The notes under the pieces were generated by a model, which saw only the letters and a program-made list of their open reading frames with translations, was not told where the DNA came from and did not search any database. Made by a program: the position numbers and the translations under genes. Shown one piece after another: positions 1 to 8,601 of a DNA stretch of 64,000 nt (its first letter is position 1; each line of letters opens with the position of its first letter). Source of the DNA: Alteromonas sp. KUL49 (GTDB taxonomy: Bacteria > Pseudomonadota > Gammaproteobacteria > Enterobacterales > Alteromonadaceae); assembly GCF_006538345.1 (NCBI RefSeq), contig NZ_BJKL01000001.1, positions 248,001 to 312,000 on the forward strand, in the 5' to 3' direction.

Positions 1-239
1 GGTTAAGCAATAACAATGGTGAAACTTTCACTAAAGGCAATGTACTGCTGACCACACAAAATGGAACCTTTGCGATCACTTCAATTATTAAAAATGCACA
101 CCCCGATGCATTGGTGATTGCAGCGATTAAAGATAAAGCAAGCCCACATAGACAAATCTACTTACTGGGTAACGAAGGGCCTATTGGAAGGCCGTTGTCA
201 GAGGCGACGCTAGAGAAAGATACCTCTGTTTTTTACTAA
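1..239 (+). CDS. C-terminal end of a BNR/Asp-box-like propeller protein (partial)
   Basis: The window opens inside a reading frame that ends at TAA 237-239, leaving about 78 residues. The tail contains SNNNGETFTKG, close to the Asp-box consensus SxDxGxTW of BNR/sialidase-type beta-propellers, followed by a hydrophobic strand (DALVIAAI) that I read as part of the last blade. I infer the end of a propeller enzyme, perhaps another lyase or glycosidase of the ulvan locus, but the family cannot be fixed from this fragment. The next gene starts 43 nt downstream on the same strand. Confidence 0.5.
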   Translation, partial: LSNNNGETFTKGNVLLTTQNGTFAITSIIKNAHPDALVIAAIKDKASPHRQIYLLGNEGPIGRPLSEATLEKDTSVFY

Positions 240-282
240 ACCCGATTTATCACGACGTTCTGTAGTCAAAAAAGGTGTGATT

Positions 283-1518
283 ATGTTTAACAAGATTTCG
301 AAAGTAGCAGCAATACCATTCACCGTAAGTTTGCTATTAACTGGTTGCGGTGAGTCGAGTCAAGCTCCGGTAGCTGAAACAGTGGCTCAACCAGCCACTG
401 AAAAAGTGATGGAAATGTCCAGTGCTGAGGTTATTCGTGCCTCTGCTCATGATATCGCTACTCGTTCTGGTTTGTGGCAAATAGAGCAATTTGGCAATCT
501 AGATTACATTCCTGAGTCACACAGAGCAAAGTCTGAAAATCCTAAGTTCTGGATACAAGCGGCTTTCTACATCGGTCTGACTAAGTGGCTCGAGGTTGAC
601 AAAAACCCAACGCTGATGGCGTACGTAGAGAATATGGCGAAAGAGCAAGAATATGGGTTACTTACCGACCGTCCTTATCATGCTGATGACCATACCATTG
701 GTCAAACCTACCTTTGGTTAACCGAGCAAACCGGCAATCAAGATGCCTATAAACCCACCCAAGAGCACTTTGACTGGATCCTAGCGAATAAACCCGATGT
801 AGGTTTGGAGATGTTAGATAGCACGGCAAGTGGTTCAGGTAAGGTGCATCAAGAAGGAAATTGTCAACTCCGTTGGTGCTGGGCTGATGCGCTATTCATG
901 GCACCGAGAACTTGGCTAAAACTGAGTAACGCTACAGGCGAACCAAAATATTTCGAATACGCTGACAGCGAGTTTTGGGCGGCGGCAGATTATCTATTTT
1001 CTGATGATTACGGCTTGTTCTTCCGAGATAGTCGCTACTTTGAGATGAAAAGTGATAACGGTGAACCAGTGTTTTGGGGGCGTGGTAACGGATGGGTGTT
1101 TGCGGCCATTCCGCTAATCATTGATGATCTTCCAGCTGGCCATCCGTCACGTGAGAGATACCTTGAACTGTATAAAAAGAACGCTGCTGGACTATTAAAA
1201 CTGCAGACTGAAGATGGCTACTGGCCCGCTTCGCTAATGGATCCGAACAAGGTGAAAACGCCAGAAGTGAGCGGAACCGGATTTATTACTTATGGCCTCG
1301 CTTGGGGTGTCAACAATGGTGTGCTTACCGACCCTGCTGCAAAAGAAATCGTTGAGAAAGGTTGGGCGGCATTAGAACGTGCAGTGTCTGAGAATGGACG
1401 GGTTAATTGGGTACAACACGTGGGTAAGTCCCCTGACCCAGTGAAAGAGAGTGATTCACAGCTATACGGTGTAGGCGCAGTACTTCTCGCTGCATCAGAA
1501 ATGGCTAAGTGGCAATAG
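283..1518 (+). CDS. GH105 unsaturated rhamnogalacturonyl/ulvan hydrolase, lipoprotein
   Basis: Removes the 4,5-unsaturated uronic acid left at the non-reducing end of lyase products. The 411-residue protein has a lipoprotein signal (lipobox LTGC, Cys22), then the (alpha/alpha)6-barrel signatures of GH105: HADDHTIGQ near residue 133, WCWADALFMAPRTW with the expected catalytic Asp202, and GRGNGW followed by VSGTGF. I chose ATG 283 because AAAAAAGG at 269-275 is 7 nt upstream; GTG 277 would lie only 1 nt from that ribosome site. A second, closely similar GH105 lies at 26391-27602. A terminator follows directly. Substrate (ulvan oligosaccharides) is inferred from the lyases nearby. Confidence 0.93.
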   Translation: MFNKISKVAAIPFTVSLLLTGCGESSQAPVAETVAQPATEKVMEMSSAEVIRASAHDIATRSGLWQIEQFGNLDYIPESHRAKSENPKFWIQAAFYIGLTKWLEVDKNPTLMAYVENMAKEQEYGLLTDRPYHADDHTIGQTYLWLTEQTGNQDAYKPTQEHFDWILANKPDVGLEMLDSTASGSGKVHQEGNCQLRWCWADALFMAPRTWLKLSNATGEPKYFEYADSEFWAAADYLFSDDYGLFFRDSRYFEMKSDNGEPVFWGRGNGWVFAAIPLIIDDLPAGHPSRERYLELYKKNAAGLLKLQTEDGYWPASLMDPNKVKTPEVSGTGFITYGLAWGVNNGVLTDPAAKEIVEKGWAALERAVSENGRVNWVQHVGKSPDPVKESDSQLYGVGAVLLAASEMAKWQ

Positions 1519-1528
1519 CTGTCGCTTT

Positions 1529-1567
1529 AGGGCCTAGAGTATGTCCCTGCTCCTGGCCCTTTTTTTA
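1529..1567 (+). terminator. Rho-independent terminator after GH105
   Basis: AGGGCC (1529-1534) pairs with GGCCCT (1555-1560) and is followed by a run of seven T. It separates the GH105 gene from the ThuA-like gene. Confidence 0.8.
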
Positions 1568-1588
1568 TTCGAGGCTTGAGAGGTATCT

Positions 1589-2578
1589 ATGCTGAGCGCG
1601 ACTAAACGTTTCTTTTTGTTGTTTTCGGTGCTTGTTTCAACGGCTTGTACCATGGTGTATGAGCAAACAGAAACAAGAGATACCATCAGGGTACTGATTA
1701 TTGATGGGCAGAATAATCATACCGTATGGCCAAAAAGTACGGTAATGATGAAAACCTATCTAGAGCAGACAGGGTTGTTTACGGTCGATGTTTACCGAAC
1801 TAATCCTGTGTGGCGAGCCCACGAACACCCTGCGTTTCTGGCGTACTGTAACCATCGTGAGCATTTTGCTGTTGATAAGCCTGTAACTGATCCCACGTTT
1901 AATCCAACTTTTGAAAACTACGATGTCGTGGTATCTAACTTTGGTTACAACGCTGCGTATTGGCCAGAGGCAACGCAGCAATCATTTGAAGCCTACATGG
2001 CTGGCGGTGGTGCATTTGTTGCTGTTCATGCAGCAAATAATGCTTTTCCTGACTGGCAGGCATACAACGAGATTGTTGGATTAAGCGGCTGGGGTGGTCG
2101 CAACGAGAATCATGGTCCTTACGTTTACTTCGATGAGCAAGGCAATGAAATACGTGATACTGGCCATGGCAATGCTGGTGCTCATGGCACGAAGCACGAA
2201 TTTCAAATAACAGCACGGACACCACATCCAATTACTCAAGATATGCCAACGACCTGGATGCATACGAAAGATGAGTGCTACGGTAATTTACGTGGCCCTG
2301 CCGAAAACTTGACCATCATCGCCAGCGCTTTGTGTCCCCTTGAAGAAAAAGGTACTGGAAAGCATGAGCCCATGCTGATGACCGTTACTTATGGTAAAGG
2401 TCGGATATTCCACACCACCTTAGGGCACCAGCAGGTGTCATTTGAGAGTGTTGGGTTTATTACCACTTTCTTACGAGGCACTGAGTGGGCTGCGACCGGA
2501 GAAGTTACTATTCCCGTACCGTCGGACTTCCCCACCGAAATGCAATCTACTCATCGACCTTTTGAGTTTAGCTTTTAA
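1589..2578 (+). CDS. ThuA-like domain lipoprotein
   Basis: A 329-residue exported protein with lipobox STAC (Cys20). The body matches the ThuA/trehalose-utilisation fold (PF06283, class I glutamine-amidotransferase-like): IRVLIIDGQNNH at the start of strand 1, YDVVVSNFGYNAAYWPE in the middle, GGGAFVAVHAANN, and near the end GKGRIFHTTLGHQ. ThuA-like proteins are frequent in polysaccharide loci and often sit beside GMC oxidoreductases and DUF1080 proteins; their biochemical role is poorly defined. A ribosome site (GAGAGG) precedes ATG 1589. The gene lies 37 nt before the GH78 gene, so co-transcription is likely. I do not assign a reaction. Confidence 0.85.
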   Translation: MLSATKRFFLLFSVLVSTACTMVYEQTETRDTIRVLIIDGQNNHTVWPKSTVMMKTYLEQTGLFTVDVYRTNPVWRAHEHPAFLAYCNHREHFAVDKPVTDPTFNPTFENYDVVVSNFGYNAAYWPEATQQSFEAYMAGGGAFVAVHAANNAFPDWQAYNEIVGLSGWGGRNENHGPYVYFDEQGNEIRDTGHGNAGAHGTKHEFQITARTPHPITQDMPTTWMHTKDECYGNLRGPAENLTIIASALCPLEEKGTGKHEPMLMTVTYGKGRIFHTTLGHQQVSFESVGFITTFLRGTEWAATGEVTIPVPSDFPTEMQSTHRPFEFSF

Positions 2579-2614
2579 GCGGCAACTGAAACACCGGTAG
2601 TTAGGAGGTGATAC

Positions 2615-5365
2615 ATGGGCTTTTTACGAAAACTGCTAGTAGCGAGTATCGTTATAGGGTTTGTAATTAGTTGTAACACCACTGAAACTCCAGAAATACT
2701 CCCAGCCCCTATTGCGCTAAAAGTCGGTGAAGGGTTTGTCAATCCCATCGGCTATTACGAAGCTGAACCAAGGTTTTCATGGCAGCTAGGTGATAGCTTG
2801 GGTTCTGGCTATCAAATGGCCTATCAAATTCAGGTGAGTTCGACCGTCGCCTCACTGAGTGTTAATCCCGATTTATGGGATAGCGGAAAGGTATTCTCAA
2901 CGGATAATGCGTGGCAGCGTTATCAAGGTAATGCCCTGGATTCGCGAGATATCGCCTTATGGCGAGTACGAATTTGGGACAACAATGGAAATGTGTCTGA
3001 GTGGAGTAAACCTCAGTCGATTGAAATGGGTTTACTCGCCACTACGGATTGGAGAGCGCATTGGATAGGACACCCTCAAACGGCGTTGTCTGCACACCCT
3101 TCCCAAGAGCGACTTGCCACACCTCAATACCTGCGCAAGACCTTTAATATTGATGGTGAAGTACAATCAGCTAGGTTGTATATCACAGCAAAAGGCTTAT
3201 TTTCTGCTTTTGCGAATGGGGTAGAGATTGCGCCTAATGATGTGATGACACCTGGGTGGACACCATACGACAAAAGAATTGAATCTCTCACTTATGACGT
3301 GACTACATCGCTCGTGCAGGGTGAGAATGCATTGGCGGCAACCATTGCTGGTGGTTGGTATGCGGGCAGAATTTTTAAATTTACAGAGAAAGATCATACG
3401 CTTCCCGCCCGCCTTTTAGCTCAGCTAGAAATTACTTACCAAGATGGTCGCGTTCAGAGAGTTGTATCTGACGACTCCTGGCGAGCCTCTCAACAAGGAC
3501 CAATCAGGTTTGCCAGTATTTATGATGGTGAGCACTATGATCAATCTTTTGAAATCGAGGGTTGGACAACAGCAGCATTTGTAGATGAAAACTGGGTAAG
3601 CGCTACTGCTTCTCCGCTGGACGGCGATGTGAAAATCGTTCCCAAACGCCACAACCCTATTCGTACTACAGAGCACATGACAGCAAAGGCTATCGTCAGT
3701 GTTGAAGGGGATAAAGTCGTTTTTGATTTTGGACAGAACATGGTTGGTGTGCCTAAGCTCGCTTTGCCAGTGCTTAAGGGACAAGAGGTCCAGGTTCGAT
3801 ATGCTGAGGCTTTGCACAAAGGTGAGTTTTATACCGACAATTATCGCAGTGCTAAATCTGAAAACCGCATTATGCCCAGCGAAAGCGGGTTGCTGGAGTA
3901 TCAGCCCCGATTTACTTACCACGGTTACCGCTACCTAGAAGTTACGGGGTTTGATACCCGTTATGTGCCAAATATCTCTTGGGCAACGGCGCAAATTCAA
4001 CATTCAGACGTTGATATTCACGCGAGTTTTACGTCAAGCCACCCAAAGCTAAATCAACTATCACAAAACATTGTGTGGGGACTGAGAAGTAACTTTTTTG
4101 ATATTCCTTTGGATTGCCCACAGCGGGATGAGCGTTTGGGTTGGACGGGTGATGCCCAAGTATTTGTAACACCCTCTATGTATATGGCGGATGTTTATGG
4201 GTTCTGGTCAGCGTGGTTACAGAGTATTCGGGAAGAGCAAGCAGAGAATGGTAAGGTGCCGCTTTACATACCTTACGTTGAATGGTTGAACTTTGCCTCT
4301 TCGGGATGGGGAGATGCGGTCACTATTATTCCATGGGAGCTGTACATGCTCACCGGTGACAAATCCGTGCTAGAAGACAATTACGACATGATGATGTCAT
4401 GGGTGCAATATCATCACAGCCAAAGTGAAGGATTTGTTTCCTCAATGAGTACTTTCGGCGACTGGCTTCAACCTTATCCTGTTATTACCAAAGAGGGGGA
4501 CAACGGAAATCGAGGAAACACGGATTTTAGTTTAATTGGCACTGCCTATTTTGCGCGCTCCGTTGAGCTTACGATGAAAACCGCACAAGTACTTGGCCGT
4601 ACACAAGACGAAGCCCAATTATATGAGCTTCATCAGAAGGTTAAACATGCCTTTGCAACGACATTTTTTGATGAAAATCTCAATCTTATCAACGCTATCC
4701 CGACACAAACTACTTATTTATTGGGTTTAGCCTATGACTTGTTCCCTCCACACCAAACTCCCCTAGCTGTAGATAAGCTTATTGGTCTATTGGAGCAAGC
4801 AGATATGCACTTGCGTACCGGATTTTTAGGTACTCCACTACTCACCCAAGTGCTTCAAGACGCAGGACGTAGTGACATTATTTATGAGTTACTGTTTCAA
4901 GAGACCTATCCATCTTGGTTTTATTCTATCAATAACGGCGCTACCACAACGTGGGAACGTTGGAATTCATACTCATTAGAAGATGGCTTTAATTCTGAGG
5001 GAATGAATTCACTCAACCATTATGCCTACGGCACCGTGTCGCGCTGGTTCTACGAGGGGATTTTGGGGATAAAACCACTGAGTCCCGGATTCAAGCAAGT
5101 ACTCATAGCACCGCAAATTGGTGCTCGACTGACAGAAGCGAAAGGCAGCTATAACACCCCACAAGGAAAAGTCGGTGTGGAATGGAAAAAACAGGGCAAT
5201 CATCTTGTTATTCACATTGAAATTCCACCAAATACTCAAGGTCACGTTGTTATTCCTGATCCATCATTGCAAGAGTTAACACTTAATGGGGTACCTGTGG
5301 AGCCAACACGACTGAACAATTTGCGAACGGGGGGCTATGAAATATCAGCCTATTTACAAAACTAA
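2615..5365 (+). CDS. GH78 alpha-L-rhamnosidase, lipoprotein (copy 1)
   Basis: Releases alpha-linked L-rhamnose from oligosaccharides, probably in the periplasm or at the outer membrane. The 916-residue lipoprotein (lipobox ISC, Cys20) has the multi-domain order of GH78: an N-terminal beta-domain, a Bac_rhamnosid_N-like lectin domain (residues about 170-340), the (alpha/alpha)6 catalytic barrel and a C-terminal beta-sandwich. The diagnostic motif DCPQRDERLGWTGD is near residue 500, including the Glu of the RDER motif; TTWERWNSY near residue 770 is also typical. The ribosome site is a perfect AGGAGGTGAT (2603-2612), so strong translation is expected. Copy 2 is at 27740-30592. Confidence 0.95.
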   Translation: MGFLRKLLVASIVIGFVISCNTTETPEILPAPIALKVGEGFVNPIGYYEAEPRFSWQLGDSLGSGYQMAYQIQVSSTVASLSVNPDLWDSGKVFSTDNAWQRYQGNALDSRDIALWRVRIWDNNGNVSEWSKPQSIEMGLLATTDWRAHWIGHPQTALSAHPSQERLATPQYLRKTFNIDGEVQSARLYITAKGLFSAFANGVEIAPNDVMTPGWTPYDKRIESLTYDVTTSLVQGENALAATIAGGWYAGRIFKFTEKDHTLPARLLAQLEITYQDGRVQRVVSDDSWRASQQGPIRFASIYDGEHYDQSFEIEGWTTAAFVDENWVSATASPLDGDVKIVPKRHNPIRTTEHMTAKAIVSVEGDKVVFDFGQNMVGVPKLALPVLKGQEVQVRYAEALHKGEFYTDNYRSAKSENRIMPSESGLLEYQPRFTYHGYRYLEVTGFDTRYVPNISWATAQIQHSDVDIHASFTSSHPKLNQLSQNIVWGLRSNFFDIPLDCPQRDERLGWTGDAQVFVTPSMYMADVYGFWSAWLQSIREEQAENGKVPLYIPYVEWLNFASSGWGDAVTIIPWELYMLTGDKSVLEDNYDMMMSWVQYHHSQSEGFVSSMSTFGDWLQPYPVITKEGDNGNRGNTDFSLIGTAYFARSVELTMKTAQVLGRTQDEAQLYELHQKVKHAFATTFFDENLNLINAIPTQTTYLLGLAYDLFPPHQTPLAVDKLIGLLEQADMHLRTGFLGTPLLTQVLQDAGRSDIIYELLFQETYPSWFYSINNGATTTWERWNSYSLEDGFNSEGMNSLNHYAYGTVSRWFYEGILGIKPLSPGFKQVLIAPQIGARLTEAKGSYNTPQGKVGVEWKKQGNHLVIHIEIPPNTQGHVVIPDPSLQELTLNGVPVEPTRLNNLRTGGYEISAYLQN

Positions 5366-5413
5366 AAAAAGTAATGGTAAAAATTGTATTTAGTCTAATT
5401 TGGTCATAATTAA

Positions 5414-5444
5414 TCATGTTAAATCTTTTCTGTTCATGTTAAAT
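5414..5444 (+). promoter_or_regulatory. Direct repeat with 20-bp period upstream of sulfatase
   Basis: TCATGTTAAAT occurs at 5414-5424 and again at 5434-5444, exactly 20 bp apart (about two helical turns), in the AT-rich gap between GH78 and the sulfatase. The spacing suggests a protein-binding site or promoter element; nothing else supports it. Confidence 0.35.
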
Positions 5445-5484
5445 TTTCTGATTATTCGCAAAACTTGGGCCATTGGGTGAAATC

Positions 5485-6942
5485 ATGAGACATTGGAGTA
5501 CAACATTGGGTTTAGCAGATAAGCTTGTCACAGAAAAAGATCGGCTGTTCCGCCTGATACTCCTTAGTTCAGTAGCTGCGTTAGTTTCATGTACGGGCAC
5601 CGCGGAGCAAAGTGCGGTTTCATCGTCCTCGACTGAGGAAAAACTACCCAACATTCTTTTCATTTTATCCGATGACCATGCATGGAACGATTATGGGTTT
5701 ATGGGGCATGAACTCATCGAGACCCCAGCTCTTGATCAACTTGCCAGCGAAGGGGTTACTTTTTCTCGAGGGTATGTACCTACATCTTTGTGCCGCCCGT
5801 CACTCGCCACAATTGCAACAGGTCTTTACGCTCATCAGCATGGAATTACAGGGAATGACCCTTCTCGCTTATTACCTGGTGGAAAGCAGGGCGAGACCTA
5901 TCAACAACAACGCGCTGAAATTATTGCTAAGGTTGATGAATTAGACACGATTGCTGAGTTATTAGGTGAACAAGGCTATGTGTCTTTGCAAACCGGAAAG
6001 TGGTGGGAAGGAAGCTTCGCCAGAGGTGGGTTCGATGAAGGTATGACTCGAGGTTTTCCCAATCCGGGTGGGCGTCATGGCGATGACGGGCTGACGATTG
6101 GTCGAAATGGTATTGGTGAGATCACGGACTTTATAGACCGAGCCAAAGCACAGGATAAACCCTTTTTTGTGTGGTACGCGCCGTTTATGCCTCACACCCC
6201 GCATACACCCCCTGAGCGTATACTGGCCAAATACAGAGACCAGATGTATCGGGGAAACCCACTTCCGATATCTGTAGCTAAATATTTTGCCATGGTGGAA
6301 TGGTTTGATGAGACCAATCAGCAGCTTTTCGACTACCTTGAATCTGCAGGTGTTAAAGACAATACCTTAGTGGTTTATGTGTCTGACAACGGTTGGGTAA
6401 CTAATCCTTCGATGTCTGAGCGCTTTCTACCGCGCTCAAAACAGAGTCCTGGTGAGAGCGGCGTACGCACACCTATCATGTTTTCTTGGCCAGAGCGCCT
6501 AGCCCCGCAAATGCGTGCCGAGGTAGTGAGCAGTATTGATATTGTTCCTACAGTACTCGCAGCCGCAGGTATTGAAGTTCCGAGCACGTTACCGGGTGAA
6601 AATCTGTTGCCTGATATGTTAGAGCAGTCGCCAATTGATCGAACCGCCATATTCGGAGAGGGGTTCGCTCATGACATGGATGACTTGAACAATCCAGAAT
6701 CTACCTTGCTCTATCGTTGGGTCATCGAAGGTGAGTGGAAGCTCATTTTGAGCTACGACGGCAAGAACGTAAGCTATCAGAAATACCACAAAGACGTTCT
6801 TGCTCCACCAAGGTTATACAACCTCATGCAAGACGAGCATGAAACACAAAACCTTGCTTCTGAGCATCCCCAAATCGTTGAGCGCCTGTCACAAAAATTG
6901 ACTGAGTGGTACCCCCTGAAAGAGCGTGAGGTATTGCAATAG
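5485..6942 (+). CDS. S1-type sulfatase, lipoprotein (Cys-x-Pro-Ser-Leu active site)
   Basis: Hydrolyses sulfate esters, here presumably from rhamnose or uronic acid of ulvan. Lipobox LVSC (Cys36) follows a long n-region. The alkaline-phosphatase-superfamily fold is shown by PNILFILSDDHAW (metal-binding Asp63, Asp64), the formylglycine site SLCRPSLATIATG (Cys103), and YVSDNGW. The site reads C-R-P-S-L, with Leu where the usual consensus has Arg; such variants exist within S1 sulfatases, and the following ATG-type turn is intact. An upstream in-frame TTG (5473) is possible, but ATG 5485 is preferred; no strong ribosome site distinguishes them. It precedes PL24 by 35 nt on the same strand. Confidence 0.9.
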   Translation: MRHWSTTLGLADKLVTEKDRLFRLILLSSVAALVSCTGTAEQSAVSSSSTEEKLPNILFILSDDHAWNDYGFMGHELIETPALDQLASEGVTFSRGYVPTSLCRPSLATIATGLYAHQHGITGNDPSRLLPGGKQGETYQQQRAEIIAKVDELDTIAELLGEQGYVSLQTGKWWEGSFARGGFDEGMTRGFPNPGGRHGDDGLTIGRNGIGEITDFIDRAKAQDKPFFVWYAPFMPHTPHTPPERILAKYRDQMYRGNPLPISVAKYFAMVEWFDETNQQLFDYLESAGVKDNTLVVYVSDNGWVTNPSMSERFLPRSKQSPGESGVRTPIMFSWPERLAPQMRAEVVSSIDIVPTVLAAAGIEVPSTLPGENLLPDMLEQSPIDRTAIFGEGFAHDMDDLNNPESTLLYRWVIEGEWKLILSYDGKNVSYQKYHKDVLAPPRLYNLMQDEHETQNLASEHPQIVERLSQKLTEWYPLKEREVLQ

Positions 6943-6977
6943 TTCGAGTGTAAACCCAAAAAAGAAGAATAGATGTT

Positions 6978-8498
6978 ATGTTCAAAATACGATTAAAACG
7001 TCACATGAGCTTGCCTCTTAAGATACTAATAGTGTCTTTTGTTTTGTTACATGTTAAGTGGTTACATGCAGAAGTCACACTACTGAATGAAGTCCTGATC
7101 ACCGATTCGGGGTTGCACTTTGATGGACGTAAGGTGGGCAAAGATGCACAAACGTCTGCGACCAACACCTATGATTACTATTTTGGACGCAGCATTTCGG
7201 CGCACGGCGACAGCATAAAAGTGTATCAAGAATACGTTTTTATGACGTGGTATCGAGGAGGTAAGTTCGACCGCAGAGTCATGCTAACGCGCTTAAATAC
7301 CAAAACGGGAAGTATTCAACATATTGCTTTTCCTCACAGGCATACGGGTTTCAGAAACATGTGGTGGATTGGTGAATCACATAACGCTATTGCAGTGGCT
7401 ATTAGTCCAATCAATGAAACGATTCATCTGCTATACGACATGCACGCTTACAGCGCTAAAAAACCCAGTGACGGAAGCTTGGCTACAGATTATTTTCGCT
7501 ACTCCTATTCTGTTCCTGGCGCAGCAACTGTCGCTGACGAGGACTTCACGTTAGCGCAGTTCGTCCCTGATGAGAGTCCGATCAGCACAGGTGACTACGA
7601 TTACAAGCACCTGACTATGACAGGGACGATAGACCCTAGTCAGTTTGCAGGTTTGACCTACCCTACCTTTTTCACCAATACCGACGGCACCTTACTCATG
7701 TATATGCGCAAGGGTGGTAACAACAATGGTGGATACGTTTTCAATCGCTATGATGCAGAGAATCAGGTGTGGTCAGACTTTACCCAGTTTAATGTACTCA
7801 ATGCATCAAATCACGGTCTAGCGTATGACTGGGGTCTTTATGGCAACATGAAGTACGTTAATGGCAAGTTACGTGTTGGCTTTCAGCGCCGATCGAGCAA
7901 CAACAACGACAAATACCAATATCAAAACGGGTTTTATTACGCGTATTCCGATCACCCTGACGGTTTTGGAGAATGGAAAACCCACAATGGTGAAGTGATC
8001 CCTTTCCCACTTGTCGACGCAGACGACATTAAAATATTTGAGCCGGGTGACTTAGTAAAAACGACGACACCGAACCAAGTTTCTATTGTCAGAGGGTTCG
8101 ATTGGAACGTCACTGAAAAAGGCGATGTGCATTTGATCGGTACGGTTATCGACAAAGAAAATAAAGACACTGTTCACGTTCATACCTATAAGCCTGCTGG
8201 CGCGTCAGAGTTTATCACCTCAACTGACTTTGCTGGAGCGTCTGAGATATATACCGCGGGCGATGATATTTACATTATCGGCCTGACCCGCGACGGTTAC
8301 CCGTTTGTTGAAAAAGCGCAAGGTGGCACGAACGAATTTAGCCGAATTTATCAGGGGCGCGGTGGTAAACGCTTTGATCACGGTAAAGTACATATCTCTC
8401 AAGGGAAGCTTTACTACTACTTGATGGAAAGAGGATCAGGGAGCGCTCAACCACTTTACTTACAGATCATTGATCTAGATATCGTTGATAAATCCTAA
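6978..8498 (+). CDS. Ulvan lyase, family PL24-like beta-propeller
   Basis: Cleaves the rhamnose-3-sulfate to glucuronate bond of ulvan by beta-elimination, leaving an unsaturated uronyl end. The 506-residue protein starts with a signal peptide (cut near LHA/EVT, residue 31) and continues as a seven-bladed-propeller sequence. The block RHTGFRNMWWIGESHN gives His135, and LLYDMHAYS gives His156, 21 residues apart; LTYPTFF gives Tyr228, and YMRKGGNNNGG gives Arg244, 16 apart. These spacings agree with what I recall of the PL24 enzyme LOR_107 of Alteromonas sp. LOR (His146/His167, Tyr about 243, Arg259). Ribosome site AAGAAG precedes ATG 6978. It is followed by an operator and the GH88 gene. Confidence 0.9.
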   Translation: MFKIRLKRHMSLPLKILIVSFVLLHVKWLHAEVTLLNEVLITDSGLHFDGRKVGKDAQTSATNTYDYYFGRSISAHGDSIKVYQEYVFMTWYRGGKFDRRVMLTRLNTKTGSIQHIAFPHRHTGFRNMWWIGESHNAIAVAISPINETIHLLYDMHAYSAKKPSDGSLATDYFRYSYSVPGAATVADEDFTLAQFVPDESPISTGDYDYKHLTMTGTIDPSQFAGLTYPTFFTNTDGTLLMYMRKGGNNNGGYVFNRYDAENQVWSDFTQFNVLNASNHGLAYDWGLYGNMKYVNGKLRVGFQRRSSNNNDKYQYQNGFYYAYSDHPDGFGEWKTHNGEVIPFPLVDADDIKIFEPGDLVKTTTPNQVSIVRGFDWNVTEKGDVHLIGTVIDKENKDTVHVHTYKPAGASEFITSTDFAGASEIYTAGDDIYIIGLTRDGYPFVEKAQGGTNEFSRIYQGRGGKRFDHGKVHISQGKLYYYLMERGSGSAQPLYLQIIDLDIVDKS

Positions 8499-8516
8499 TT
8501 CAAAGAAATAAAAAAT

Positions 8517-8527
8517 TGGTAAGGCCA
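8517..8527 (+). promoter_or_regulatory. Predicted GntR/FCD (UxuR-like) operator, site 1
   Basis: TGGTAAGGCCA, 75 bp before the GH88 start. It fits the FadR-family pattern TGGT-n3-ACCA with one mismatch and is one of five near-identical copies in the window. Confidence 0.65.
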
Positions 8528-8544
8528 CCTGCCTGTGCTATGGT

Positions 8545-8558
8545 GGTTCATGTGAACC
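8545..8558. promoter_or_regulatory. Inverted repeat before GH88
   Basis: GGTTCA (8545-8550) and TGAACC (8553-8558) form 6-bp arms with a 2-nt spacer between operator site 1 and the GH88 start. It may be a second binding site; no other copy was noticed. Confidence 0.3.
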
Positions 8559-8601
8559 TTGTGTGTAGCAAGGTGAGAGTTTAAAAATACTGAGGCACAA
8601 A

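Noticed and set aside
184..194. TTGGAAGGCCG, resembling the operator core
   Set aside because: Inside a coding sequence and lacking the T after TGG.
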